Shown here: one piece after another, positions 1-6,823 of the stretch
How positions within the stretch are numbered: position 1 is the first letter of the stretch
How the letters are laid out: every line of letters begins with the position of its first letter
DNA from: Desmonostoc muscorum FACHB-395
GTDB lineage: Bacteria > Cyanobacteriota > Cyanobacteriia > Cyanobacteriales > Nostocaceae
Length of the DNA: 35,547 nucleotides
Direction: 5' to 3'
NCBI RefSeq assembly: GCF_014698035.1
Contig: NZ_JACJSF010000081.1
Span: 1 to 35,547, forward strand
The notes under the pieces: generated by a model
The model's database searches: none
What the model was told of the DNA's origin: nothing
The model's input: only the letters and a program-made list of their open reading frames with translations
Made by a program: the position numbers and the translations under genes

Positions 1-126
1 GAATTTCCCGTTAGCTTTGCACATCTGACTTGCATTCACGTAGCCCTTGGGTACAACATATTTACCTATTTCTCCATCTTGGGGCATTTGGTTAATTTCT
101 GAGTCGTACCAAAAATGTGTCAACAT
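1..126 (-). CDS. KilA-N domain protein, N-terminal fragment (runs off the left edge)
   Basis: Reading the minus strand from an ATG at 126 gives 42 codons without a stop up to base 1. The peptide contains GYVNASQMCKANGKF, which matches the start of the KilA-N domain, a DNA-binding domain common in phage and large-virus proteins and in mobile elements of Nostoc. Only the first strand and helix of the domain are inside the window, so catalytic or partner domains further on cannot be judged. It lies directly downstream of the DUF1392-like gene on the same strand, with a gap of about 35 bases, and could share its transcript. No clear Shine-Dalgarno is visible. The call rests on one motif. Confidence 0.62.
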   Translation of the reverse strand, partial: MLTHFWYDSEINQMPQDGEIGKYVVPKGYVNASQMCKANGKF

Positions 127-160
127 GATTCATTCCCTGGGTATTAAACAAATAATTGAT

Positions 161-619
161 TCAGGCATTCACACGCACTAAACTTTTTTCACCAATTAAT
201 GAGAAACGATTCGATATAGTTGGTGTTTTAATTAACGTTGGTGACATCAATTCAACAAGGTAAAACCAAGAATTATGCACCAGCGCAATCCCCAAAATCA
301 GCCGTTGCTTTGTTCCTTTGTCGTGAGAACAGAGGATTACTCTTTCGCCCAGAACGAAAGCAGGTTTTTGCACCTTGATGGCTTCTAACTCTCCAGTTCC
401 AATGATTTGGTTTTGTGTAGCGTGGAGTATTTCTTTACCGCAATCAATTGAATAAATCCAACATTCGTGTTTCCATTGCATACCGCAGCAGTAACCGAAC
501 GTTCTTGTTGTGCGGAGAAAAACTCTCTCCAGTAAATTAACTGCAATCGGTGGAATTGTTTCGTGCCAAGGTGGAGAGATATACCAGATTGTTTTCAGTG
601 TGTTAATGTGGTCAATCAT
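161..619 (-). CDS. Hypothetical protein, DUF1392-like
   Basis: A 152-residue protein with no visible signal peptide or membrane segment. It has many aromatic residues and several cysteines in its first third (YCCGMQWKHECW), and this pattern, the length and the overall sequence recall DUF1392, a family of about 150 residues known mainly from Anabaena/Nostoc. Its function is unknown. The start codon overlaps the stop of the helix-turn-helix gene upstream in an ATGA arrangement (616-619), so the two are probably translated together. The family name is from memory of the pattern, not from a search. That it is a real gene is supported by the overlap and by its length. Confidence 0.7.
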   Translation of the reverse strand: MIDHINTLKTIWYISPPWHETIPPIAVNLLERVFLRTTRTFGYCCGMQWKHECWIYSIDCGKEILHATQNQIIGTGELEAIKVQKPAFVLGERVILCSHDKGTKQRLILGIALVHNSWFYLVELMSPTLIKTPTISNRFSLIGEKSLVRVNA

Positions 620-1014
620 GCGAGTTTCCCCACTAAATATTCGATCTTCTCTTTATCAATGGCAGCAATGCGGTTTTTAATGCGTTGAGGTGGATTCTGA
701 AGAAATCGTTTTAAGTCTTTACTCTTGATTTGGTGATATCTCCCAGAGCGTCGAGTTGTGCGTATCCATCCTTTTTTTACCCAAGTCCAAACAGTAGCCG
801 AATTGAGTTGTAAAACCCTGGCGATTTCGCAGCAGTTGTAGTTATCAAGGATTGGACGTGCGGAGTATCCTAAAAAGCGCAATTTGTTTTGAATAGCTGA
901 TGTTGAGCGTGTGTATCCTCTTCTCTTTAGCCGATACGCTATTTGTTTGACAGTGTAAAGACAAGCCATTTCTTCAATGATTCCGAGTTCTTCATCAGTC
1001 CATTTGATACTCAT
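616..1014 (-). CDS. Small DNA-binding protein with two helix-turn-helix segments
   Basis: The 132-residue product opens with a SANT/Myb-like stretch (KWTDEELGIIEEMA, about residues 4-17), followed by an Arg-rich helix. A second helix-turn-helix of MerR/excisionase type follows (CEIARVLQLNSATVWTWVKKGWI, split around residues 62-84) with a trailing RRSGRYHQIKSKDL strand. Such proteins bind DNA and are frequent on plasmids and prophages, where they act as regulators or excision factors. It overlaps the DUF1392-like gene downstream by ATGA, and its own ATG (1014) overlaps the stop of a frameshifted small gene upstream (1011-1013), so this is a compact three-gene unit. The target is unknown. Confidence 0.8.
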   Translation of the reverse strand: MSIKWTDEELGIIEEMACLYTVKQIAYRLKRRGYTRSTSAIQNKLRFLGYSARPILDNYNCCEIARVLQLNSATVWTWVKKGWIRTTRRSGRYHQIKSKDLKRFLQNPPQRIKNRIAAIDKEKIEYLVGKLA

Positions 1015-1240
1015 CTGATTACCTGCCCTATTTGTGCAGATTTAGTAGAAGATTGTTCTTGAACAATCTGAGCGTTGATAGATTCAAATTCCACTTGAAA
1101 GATGTTCATATCTGTGGACATTGCCCCAGTGTTGTAGCGGTCTACGTGTGCTGTTTAATTGCGGATTGGTTCAGCCCATCAGGGATATCAATGTGTGCTT
1201 CACTGATGATTTTTTCAACTACTGTGACAATGACTTTCAT
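1011..1240 (-). pseudogene. Small conserved-looking gene broken by a frameshift
   Basis: From an ATG at 1240 the minus strand reads MKVIVTVVEKIISEAHIDIP and on for 32 codons to a TAG at 1142-1144. One frame over, the reading continues HVDRYNTGAMSTDMNIFQVE and onward to a TGA at 1011-1013, which overlaps the ATG of the next gene in the usual ATGA way. Both halves look like normal protein, and joining them near 1145-1150 gives one product of about 75 residues. I infer a single-base indel. A sequencing error would also explain it. The second half could restart at an internal ATG as a peptide of about 36 residues. Function unknown. Confidence 0.55.
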
Positions 1241-1261
1241 GGTTAATTCCTCTGATGTTGA

Positions 1262-1320
1262 GAATTCAGGAGCCAGGAGTCAGAATTCAGAATTATTCTG
1301 AATTCTGACTTCTGACTTTT
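1262..1320. repeat. GAATTC-rich intergenic repeat with a perfect palindrome
   Basis: This stretch holds repeated GAATTCAG / TCTGACTTCTGACT units. Within it, bases 1278-1293 and 1295-1310 are perfect 16-base inverted repeats around one base, so either strand could fold into a long hairpin. Related copies lie at 3238-3270 and 3345-3381. This sort of GAATTC/CTCCTGACT repeat is common between Nostocales genes. It sits between the stop of the 1324-2166 gene and the start of the frameshifted gene and may act as a transcription or mRNA-stability barrier, which is inference. Confidence 0.75.
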
Positions 1321-1323
1321 GAT

Positions 1324-2166
1324 TTACACTGCTCCGGCTTTTGCTGTTTGTAACTGCTGCATCCATGCGTTGATTGCTGTTAATTCATCAGCACCCTTAG
1401 CAACAGCATCAACAACCTGATTTTGATATGAAGACTCAGCATGATTAGGATATTCACACTTGCCTGCTGCCCAAGCCAAACACATGGTTTTGATTAGTTC
1501 ATTAATCTGGTTAATATCAAGTAGACTTGGGCGGTCAACATCCTGAAATTGCAACCACTCTTTGACTAAATCAAGAGGATAATCAAGTAAAGTGCGAATA
1601 TTTTTAACTCGCAAGTCTTGAGGATGTACTGGTTGAGGAACTACACTAAGTTTTGGTGGAGTCAGTGGGGGTTCGGGAATCGAGTTTGAAGTTGCACCCA
1701 ATAGAGATTGGATGTCACGAATGATTGTTGCCCAATCTAAATCTCTACTCCATTCCCTATAAATCTTGGTTTTGGTCGCAGCATCGTAAAGATTACAGAA
1801 AACCGTATTTTCGTCGCCAGCAGTAGCAACGATAATCAGTGGTTTGGAGAAATCTTGGATTAATGAGGCAGCTAAAAGGAAGCTTTTGGTAAAATTGGTT
1901 TCAATGCCAGTTCTCACTACATAAAGTTCATCGGCACTGACAACAATATCGAGTTTAAGGTTGTCCTTGCCTTTGAATTCTTTAGTCGTCAATCGCAGTT
2001 CTGACAGATACCCAGTTAATGCTCTTTGGGGAACTGGGATTTTCTTATCCTGGCTGATATTAAACTTGTACCAAACGAATGATTCGCCATCTACTTCCCC
2101 CTGATTGACAAATAAATAGATAGGTTCGGGAGGGTTGCATAAACCTAGTTTGATTTCAGTAACCAT
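1324..2166 (-). CDS. Hypothetical protein, 280 residues
   Basis: I do not recognise this protein. It appears to have two parts. Residues 1-150 are rich in beta-strand-like alternating hydrophobics (KLDIVVSADELYVVRTGIE) and may form a compact beta domain. A proline-rich linker follows (about residues 160-185, PEPPLTPPKLSVVPQP). The C-terminal 95 residues are mostly helical, ending in INAWMQQLQTAKAGAV. There is no signal peptide or membrane segment. It is on the same strand as the other accessory genes and is flanked by a repeat downstream and a hairpin upstream (2223-2258). Its length and codon use look like an ordinary gene. A nucleic-acid-related role on a mobile element is possible, but nothing specific shows it. 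Confidence 0.75.
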   Translation of the reverse strand: MVTEIKLGLCNPPEPIYLFVNQGEVDGESFVWYKFNISQDKKIPVPQRALTGYLSELRLTTKEFKGKDNLKLDIVVSADELYVVRTGIETNFTKSFLLAASLIQDFSKPLIIVATAGDENTVFCNLYDAATKTKIYREWSRDLDWATIIRDIQSLLGATSNSIPEPPLTPPKLSVVPQPVHPQDLRVKNIRTLLDYPLDLVKEWLQFQDVDRPSLLDINQINELIKTMCLAWAAGKCEYPNHAESSYQNQVVDAVAKGADELTAINAWMQQLQTAKAGAV

Positions 2167-2222
2167 GTTTTGTTGACCTGTGCAATAATTAGTGGTTTGT
2201 AACGTAAACTTTCAGTGCTTTA

Positions 2223-2259
2223 CGATTGCTTGAAGAAAAGCTGATATTCAAGCAATCGC
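2223..2259 (+). terminator. Hairpin with a T-run on the plus strand
   Basis: CGATTGCTTGAA (2223-2234) pairs perfectly with TTCAAGCAATCG (2247-2258), with a 12-base loop, and is followed on the plus strand by CTTTTTTA. This has the form of a rho-independent terminator for plus-strand transcription, although both neighbouring genes are on the minus strand. On the minus strand the hairpin has no trailing T-run. It could block antisense transcripts, or serve as an mRNA 3' end hairpin for the gene ending at 2279. Confidence 0.45.
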
Positions 2260-2278
2260 TTTTTTACTAAACAGAAAG

Positions 2279-2656
2279 TTATCGATTCCGCTCTAACTCC
2301 CATTGCAGATAAGTCAAAGCAGTTTGAGCATCGGCGATGTTTAAATCTGGCTGATACCCTGCTGACAAGAGTTGTTTGTAATCTGGGTGCGTAGCAATAA
2401 GGGATATCAGAGTTTGGGCTTGTTCAACTAATTGGTGGAGATGTGGGTTAGACATTTCAATTCCGAGCCGTGAACATAAATCCTCAGCTTTCACACTGAA
2501 TGTTCCTGGTTCAATCTCCGTCTCTAATTCTTCAAGCAGAGATTGAAAATCTGGGTGTTCATCATTAATTTCAAACTCAATCAAATCTGCGCTCTGTGTA
2601 ACGACAGTTGCCCAATTAGGTAATGTCTGTGGAATGGTTTTTGCGTAAAGTTTCAT
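2279..2656 (-). CDS. Hypothetical protein, 125 residues
   Basis: I cannot name this family. The protein is acidic (for example EELETEIEPG around residues 43-52) with a helical C-terminal half (PHLHQLVEQAQTLISLIATH), and has no signal peptide, membrane segment or cysteine-pair motif. The start at 2656 is the first ATG that gives a normal-looking N-terminus (MKLYAKTIPQTLPNW). It is probably co-transcribed with the genes at 2681-2884 and 2877-3203, which lie just upstream on the same strand with a gap of about 25 bases. Its place among small accessory genes suggests a mobile-element function, but that is only context. Confidence 0.7.
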   Translation of the reverse strand: MKLYAKTIPQTLPNWATVVTQSADLIEFEINDEHPDFQSLLEELETEIEPGTFSVKAEDLCSRLGIEMSNPHLHQLVEQAQTLISLIATHPDYKQLLSAGYQPDLNIADAQTALTYLQWELERNR

Positions 2657-2680
2657 AATTGGTTACTCTTCGATTAAGAG

Positions 2681-2884
2681 CTAAAAATCCTCGGCAATCT
2701 CCAATAAAAAGCCGCGTCCCGTGTTCTGTACTTGCACCAGTTCTCTGTCCAACAGTGTTTGAATAACTGAATCGGAGAATTGAAATTGCAACCGATGTAA
2801 TGGAACACAACCGCCACAAAGCCGAATCGAACGCAGCAAATGATTGGCTCTGCGGTCAAAACTGGGGTCAACCGTCTTAGGCAT
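2681..2884 (-). CDS. Small hypothetical protein, 67 residues
   Basis: The reading MPKTVDPSFDRRANHLLRSI looks like a genuine N-terminus. The middle part (VIQTLLDRELVQVQNTGRGF) resembles the recognition helix and wing of a small winged-helix protein, though this is weak. The gene begins at 2884, inside the last codons of the upstream gene, whose stop is at 2877-2879. Such an 8-base overlap argues for translational coupling and for this frame over the two competing frames on the same strand. Function unknown. Confidence 0.62.
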   Translation of the reverse strand: MPKTVDPSFDRRANHLLRSIRLCGGCVPLHRLQFQFSDSVIQTLLDRELVQVQNTGRGFLLEIAEDF

Positions 2885-3203
2885 TTGTGAAACCTCCGGT
2901 TAATACGGCTAACTGTTGTTGCAGAATAAAGATTTGCTGTTGATAAAACTCAATCTCTGCGGTAATTTCTGAGAATAATTCTTCTGGTGTGAGCGGTTGG
3001 ATTTGATCCTCTTGCAAGTACGATATTTCGTCAGAGTTTTTATTAGGCATCAGCGCATAACGCCAGCCATCATCAAATTGTTCAGCCAACTCTGTACCCA
3101 AAGGATAGTAATAAAGTCCCAGTATGATGCCCTGTTGTGTACGCTGTTCCAAAGCAAAGCGAGGGTAGGGCCAGTGTTGTGGGATCGAGATTGTCGGTTG
3201 CAT
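2877..3203 (-). CDS. Hypothetical protein, 108 residues
   Basis: Unrecognised. The first 60 residues are rich in aromatics and read like a small beta domain (WPYPRFALEQRTQQGIILGL, then YYYPLGTELAEQFDDGWRYA). The last 45 form a probable helix with many Glu/Gln residues (EITAEIEFYQQQIFILQQQL), perhaps a short coiled coil. The start at 3203 is the only early ATG. It overlaps the next gene downstream by 8 bases, so both belong to one transcript. An intergenic GAATTC-type repeat lies upstream (3238-3381). Confidence 0.7.
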   Translation of the reverse strand: MQPTISIPQHWPYPRFALEQRTQQGIILGLYYYPLGTELAEQFDDGWRYALMPNKNSDEISYLQEDQIQPLTPEELFSEITAEIEFYQQQIFILQQQLAVLTGGFTNA

Positions 3204-3237
3204 AGATGAATAGGTGAATGAAGGGAAAATGGGAGAA

Positions 3238-3381
3238 GAATTCAGGAGCCAGAATTCAGAAGTCAGAATCTTGGGAAGAGGTGGGAAAAAGAGGAGAAAG
3301 GAAGGCAGATTTTATTAACTTCTGCACCTTACTCTTTGTTTTTTTACTGACTCCTGACTCCTGGATTCTGACTACTGAATT
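3238..3381. repeat. GAATTC / CTCCTGACT intergenic repeat copies
   Basis: Two copies of the repeat family seen at 1262-1320 flank a purine-rich stretch: GAATTCAGGAGCCAGAATTCA near 3238 and its inverse TGACTCCTGACTCCTGGATTC near 3349. Together they form a loose inverted repeat between two minus-strand genes. This looks like a typical dispersed repeat of filamentous cyanobacteria, and no gene is seen in it. Confidence 0.7.
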
Positions 3382-4249
3382 ACGCTGTGACTAACTCTGC
3401 TCTCTCCAGCAGCCGTTGCAATTTATCGCCAGTTAGCTGTTCTAACGGCTGATCTAAAAAATATTCCTCAAAAATGGATTTACTATCAGTAGACACATCC
3501 ACCATCGACAATGAACGCACTGCATCAAACACCGAGTTAGAATACTGCTGCTGGACTGAATAACGCCTCTTCACCCACCAGTTCCTGTCAGTGCATCCGA
3601 CTTGCCCCAGTTTCACGCCCTTGTTGTTGTAAATGCCATCATCGAGAATTTCAAACCCGTAATTCTGGCACTCGTTGAAGATATGCGCCATGATTTGGTT
3701 TTCGGTAGAAGAGGAAACTTGCGGGGCAGAGGCGCAAAGGGGCAGAGGAGAAAGTTGTTGTAGGTTTTTCCCCTCTGCACCCCTGCTCCCCTCCACCTCT
3801 GCTTTCTCCTGCACAGGTAATGAACCGTCTTTGTAGTGAGTGCAGATGAAGCGATCGCAACGCATTAGAGTGTTGGCACGAAATACTTTTTTGTTGTTTA
3901 CTATCACTACCCAAGGCTGGGTTAGATTATCGTCGTGGGTGATGCTGGCTATCAGTTGATTACCAGCATAATATTCATGATGGTCAAACGAGATTTCGAC
4001 TATTGTGAGGGGTTCGGGAGCGATCGCTTGGGCTTGGTCAGTGATGTAGCTGTCGAGTTCGGCTTGGGCGAGGGCTTGGTTGTCAACTTTCTGAAGCTTA
4101 GTGAATTGGTCAGTGATAATTGCGTTTACCCAGGTGTCAGCCGCTCTTTTGTCCCCAGTAGGTGTTACGCCACGTTCGGCAGCGATTCTTTTGAGGCGCG
4201 GGACGGTGTAACGAGAGAGGGCTTGCTGTGTGTATTTGGGATATGTCAT
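3380..4249 (-). CDS. Hypothetical protein with a SAP-like N-terminal segment
   Basis: A 289-residue protein. The first 50 residues (YTVPRLKRIAAERGVTPTGD, then KRAADTWVNAII) resemble a SAP motif, a short helix-turn-helix used for DNA binding, followed by a beta-rich middle and a helical C-terminus (LDQPLEQLTGDKLQRLLERAE). I recall similar proteins on Nostoc plasmids and islands, always of unknown function. Residues about 147-177 (EVEGSRGAEGKNLQQL and SPLPLCASAP) are encoded by G/A-rich repeat DNA at about 3718-3812 of the kind normally found between cyanobacterial genes, so this copy seems to carry an in-frame repeat insertion. The start at 4249 lies behind a hairpin and palindrome-rich control region. 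Confidence 0.75.
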   Translation of the reverse strand: MTYPKYTQQALSRYTVPRLKRIAAERGVTPTGDKRAADTWVNAIITDQFTKLQKVDNQALAQAELDSYITDQAQAIAPEPLTIVEISFDHHEYYAGNQLIASITHDDNLTQPWVVIVNNKKVFRANTLMRCDRFICTHYKDGSLPVQEKAEVEGSRGAEGKNLQQLSPLPLCASAPQVSSSTENQIMAHIFNECQNYGFEILDDGIYNNKGVKLGQVGCTDRNWWVKRRYSVQQQYSNSVFDAVRSLSMVDVSTDSKSIFEEYFLDQPLEQLTGDKLQRLLERAELVTA

Positions 4250-4273
4250 GATATAGATTCCTGTAAAGGGTTC

Positions 4274-4317
4274 AAAAGACGACGCTTTTGCTTACCAGGC
4301 TTGGGGTGTCGTCTTTT
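4274..4317. promoter_or_regulatory. Hairpin in the leader of the 3380-4249 gene
   Basis: AAAAGACGAC (4274-4283) and GTCGTCTTTT (4308-4317) are perfect 10-base arms around a 24-base loop. It lies 25-68 bases upstream of the minus-strand start at 4249, within the probable 5' leader. On the plus strand the right arm ends in a T-run, so it could also terminate transcription coming from the plus direction. The role is not determined. Confidence 0.45.
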
Positions 4318-4330
4318 GTTATTACTATAA

Positions 4331-4433
4331 TACCTACTATTAGTAGGTAAGACAATAGATAGTTATATGATAGTTAGTTATCTATTGAGCTACTTACAAT
4401 AAATACTATTGATAGATAGACTACTAAAAGTAG
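4331..4433. promoter_or_regulatory. Divergent control region with two matching palindromes (candidate XRE operators)
   Basis: TACCTACTATTAGTAGGTA (4331-4349) is a palindrome with 8-base arms and a 3-base spacer. CTACTAAAAGTAG (4421-4433) repeats the same core, CTACT-N3-AGTAG, 28 bases before the XRE gene. Between them CAATAGATA (4353-4361) pairs with TATCTATTG (4379-4387). The region separates the minus-strand gene starting at 4249 from the plus-strand regulator starting at 4461. Two copies of one dyad in a divergent gap next to an XRE gene is the usual layout of operators for an autoregulated repressor. Binding itself is inferred. Confidence 0.6.
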
Positions 4434-4460
4434 GTTAATCTATTTATATGAATTCAACTC

Positions 4461-4787
4461 ATGCCCGTGGAAGTAAGACTTAAAGAAATTAGAAACGAAA
4501 GAAGAATTTCGCAGAATGAGCTAGCAAGAAGACTTGAAATGTCGTTGGCTAATGTTCAGAAAATTGAGTATGGCAAAGCCAAATCAATACCTTTGGAGAC
4601 ATTAGACAAGTTATGTCAGATTTTGGAGTGTGAAGTTGGCGATCTGCTAGTTCGCGTACCTGATAAGGATGGTGGAAGTTCTGAGAAGGAACAAAAAGTA
4701 GTTCAAGTAGCTGATGAAGTCAAAGAAGGCAAAATCAGCACACTCAATTCAAAAAGCACAAATGCAAGTGGGATGATTGCAGCATGA
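4461..4787 (+). CDS. XRE/Cro-family transcriptional regulator
   Basis: The 108-residue product has a full XRE helix-turn-helix in its first 65 residues: RLKEIRNERRISQNELARRL, then MSLANVQKIEYGKAKSIPLE and LDKLCQILECEVGDLLV. This is the classical five-helix repressor fold that binds palindromic operators as a dimer. The rest (about residues 70-108) is a charged, low-complexity tail without a known effector domain. It reads away from the palindromes at 4331-4433, which are its most likely targets, so it probably represses itself and the divergent gene. ATG at 4461 is chosen because the HTH begins right after it; there is no strong Shine-Dalgarno. Confidence 0.88.
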   Translation: MPVEVRLKEIRNERRISQNELARRLEMSLANVQKIEYGKAKSIPLETLDKLCQILECEVGDLLVRVPDKDGGSSEKEQKVVQVADEVKEGKISTLNSKSTNASGMIAA

Positions 4788-4853
4788 GTGCAATCGCTTT
4801 AAATTTAATCAAGCCTGTAGCATTAGCGTTGCTCTCTTGAAGTGGAGTAGGGC

Positions 4854-5018
4854 ATGAGTACCAAGAAAAATTAGAGTCGCGGCACGCTGCAACAGAGGAA
4901 AGAGAAGTGCCGCAATATGGAAAACAAGTATGGTTGGAAGCTGCTATGGGTAGAGGTAAATGAGGACAAGAGCCTGAAAGTTAACTCTTCAAGTACTGTT
5001 CAAGAGGTGGAATTATGA
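4854..5018 (+). pseudogene. Small gene interrupted by a TAG codon
   Basis: From ATG 4854 the frame reads MSTKKN, then TAG (4872-4874), and continues in the same frame SRGTLQQRKEKCRNMENKYG and WKLLWVEVNEDKSLKV to a TGA at 5016-5018. That stop overlaps the ATG of the next gene (5015) in the ATGA form typical of real gene pairs. The sequence on both sides of the TAG looks like one protein of about 53 residues. I infer a nonsense change, for example GAG to TAG. Translation could restart at ATG 4917 and give the last 33 residues. Function unknown. Confidence 0.5.
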
Positions 5019-5929
5019 CTAAACCATCCTCTAAGCGCAAAAAAGCCACCTCTGCCACATCCAGGGATAGCACACCGCCAGATGATCACGACCTTGAAGA
5101 TATCTCCCAAGAAGAAAACCCAGCTACAGCAACAATTACAGTTAGCGCTGTTGAAGTAACAGAGTTGACCCAAGAGGAGCAAAGCGATCGCCTGCACCTG
5201 GAGCGGAAAGTGGAACGGGCGTTTTTTGAGGCAGGTAAGGCACTGGCAGAATTGCGCGATCGTCGGCTTTACCGTTCAAGTCACCGCACGTTTGAGGATT
5301 ATTGTCGCGATCGCTTTGGGCATAGTCGTCGCCAGTCTTATCTTTTAATGGATGCGGCTACTGTTTTTGATAACTTGGTTGAAATTTGTGATCAATTTGA
5401 TCACATTTTGCCGACAGCAGAGGGACAAGTAAGACCGATGACAAAGCTTGAACCTCAAGAACAGCAGGAAGTGTGGGTAAAAGCAGTGGAGCAGGCAGGG
5501 GGCAAAGTGCCACCAGCTAGAATCGTTAAAAATGTAGTGCAGCAAATAATGGAACGCACCCAAGCACCCAACACCTACCAGTTAGGCGAAGTATGCCAAA
5601 TCCTTGCAAAAGACAACCCCGAACTCAGAGGTAAGGGCGGGTGTTGGGGCATTGTAAACCATGTGGGTGAATTTAGCTGCACCGTCAGAACCTGGGATGG
5701 TGAGTACACCGTTGGTTTGCAGCACCTTAAATCTTACAACTACCTGCCTGCCGAGTGTGAGCAGATGCAATTAATCAGCGATCGCATTAGTCGGGTGTAT
5801 TCCGATTCGTTGGAGGAGACAGTCAAAAGTCTGTTGCAGTCGTTGGGGAAGGTAAATCGGCCTTATCTTACTGCTGTGGAAGAGAAATTATTGACGCTTC
5901 TGGAGTTGGAGTATAGGAGAATACCCTGA
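5015..5929 (+). CDS. Phage/plasmid-type DNA-binding protein (ParB/KorB-like organisation)
   Basis: A 304-residue protein. After a disordered Lys/Ser/Thr-rich N-terminus comes a conserved helical block (about residues 62-125: HLERKVERAFFEAGKALAEL, then RTFEDYCRDRFGHSRRQSYL) of a type found in many phage and ICE proteins. It is followed by KLEPQEQQEVWVKAVEQAGG and an HTH-like stretch around PARIVKNVVQQ, reminiscent of the DNA-binding part of ParB/KorB proteins. A separate C-terminal domain (about residues 185-304) has a small beta domain (KGGCWGIVNHVGEFSCTVRT) and a helical tail. It overlaps the broken small gene by ATGA. A role in partition, copy control or regulation is plausible but unproven. 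Confidence 0.75.
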   Translation: MTKPSSKRKKATSATSRDSTPPDDHDLEDISQEENPATATITVSAVEVTELTQEEQSDRLHLERKVERAFFEAGKALAELRDRRLYRSSHRTFEDYCRDRFGHSRRQSYLLMDAATVFDNLVEICDQFDHILPTAEGQVRPMTKLEPQEQQEVWVKAVEQAGGKVPPARIVKNVVQQIMERTQAPNTYQLGEVCQILAKDNPELRGKGGCWGIVNHVGEFSCTVRTWDGEYTVGLQHLKSYNYLPAECEQMQLISDRISRVYSDSLEETVKSLLQSLGKVNRPYLTAVEEKLLTLLELEYRRIP

Positions 5930-6823
5930 ACAATTTTGGCATTTTGGCATCCAGTGGAGCGATCGCTCTAGTAATAACATAGCGTGAGCAAGGCGTACAA
6001 GCAATCGAGCGATTCATGGACGGATGCTAGGAGCGGGGTAAAGCGCCTAACAGAAATTGTTGAACTTTATTATTCCCCTACCTCGCGCACAATTATCATT
6101 TTCATTTAGGTTTTTGGGTATTTTAACTGATTGACAAAATGTACTTTATCTTTACCTCTGACAGATGCTTTAGGCGCGAATTCTGTCGCCTGAAGCCTTT
6201 GTAACTTCGTTGTTCCAATTTCATCTTATGTGCAAACCCATACTAATTTAGTTTTCATGTTTTTATTTGAATATTTTATGATTTTTGTTACAAATAAATC
6301 TAATCAGCCACTAATTTTGCTTTGATATACACTGTGTGTGATAACACTGAAGCTCAAAAACAATATCTGAAGTTTATAACTGCCCGGCAGCTACTACAAA
6401 AAGGCAAAAAGCAACAATCAGCAGTGAGAATGCTTTATTCTTAAAGTCTTTAGTCCATTTCCAGATAATGGCTTTATTTTTGTCGAATTTGTACTAGCGT
6501 AGATGTGATTGCTGAGAGAGAGCGAGAAAATAGCATTTTTTTAGGGATGGAATGAATAATTTTCGTATGTGTACCGTAAACTCACTGGGTAGAGTGCTTC
6601 GGGTTCCATGCGGACATGATAATTGACCAATAATTCCTTGATGGTAACAAGCCTCGGATTTATCGATGAAATCAATCGAAAATCCTAAATCCAAAATTGT
6701 CTGACAAGTTATAGCAAAGTGCTGTTAGCGGTAGCGGGGCGTTTAGCCCGTGCTGAGTGCTGAGTGAGAGAGTAATTAACTTTCGACTTTCGATTTCATT
6801 AATTGCAGTGGAGACTATTTGTT
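5930..6823. other. 0.9-kb stretch without a convincing gene, leader of the injection-system genes
   Basis: No open frame here has convincing protein character; the longest, on the minus strand at 6494-6694, covers repeat-like DNA. A stem with one G-T pair, GCTTTAGGCG (6167-6176) with CGCCTGAAGC (6187-6196), lies in the middle. The last 150 bases carry common Nostoc-type repeats (around 6670-6695, 6725-6770 and 6780-6800). The promoter of the sheath gene should be in this stretch, but I cannot point to convincing -10/-35 boxes. Confidence 0.6.

Noticed and set aside
1032..1301. 89-codon plus-strand frame in the gap before the 1324-2166 gene
   Set aside because: It is the reverse strand of the frameshifted small gene and of the repeat; the minus-strand reading has a better start and a coupled end.
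4784..4840. 18-codon open frame overlapping the XRE stop by ATGA
   Set aside because: Too short and hydrophobic without any further support; the overlap alone is not enough.
6167..6196. Stem GCTTTAGGCG / CGCCTGAAGC considered as a terminator for the gene ending at 5929
   Set aside because: It lies over 230 bases past the stop, and the following CTTTG is too short a T-run.
6494..6694. 66-codon open frame on the minus strand in the leader of the sheath gene
   Set aside because: Its first part runs through repeat-like DNA (AATCCTAAATCCAAAA region), the composition is not protein-like, and no partner or ribosome site supports it.
6803..6823. Upstream ATG for the sheath gene
   Set aside because: The ribosome site GGAG at 6810-6813 lies downstream of this ATG and fits ATG 6824, which gives the family-type N-terminus.
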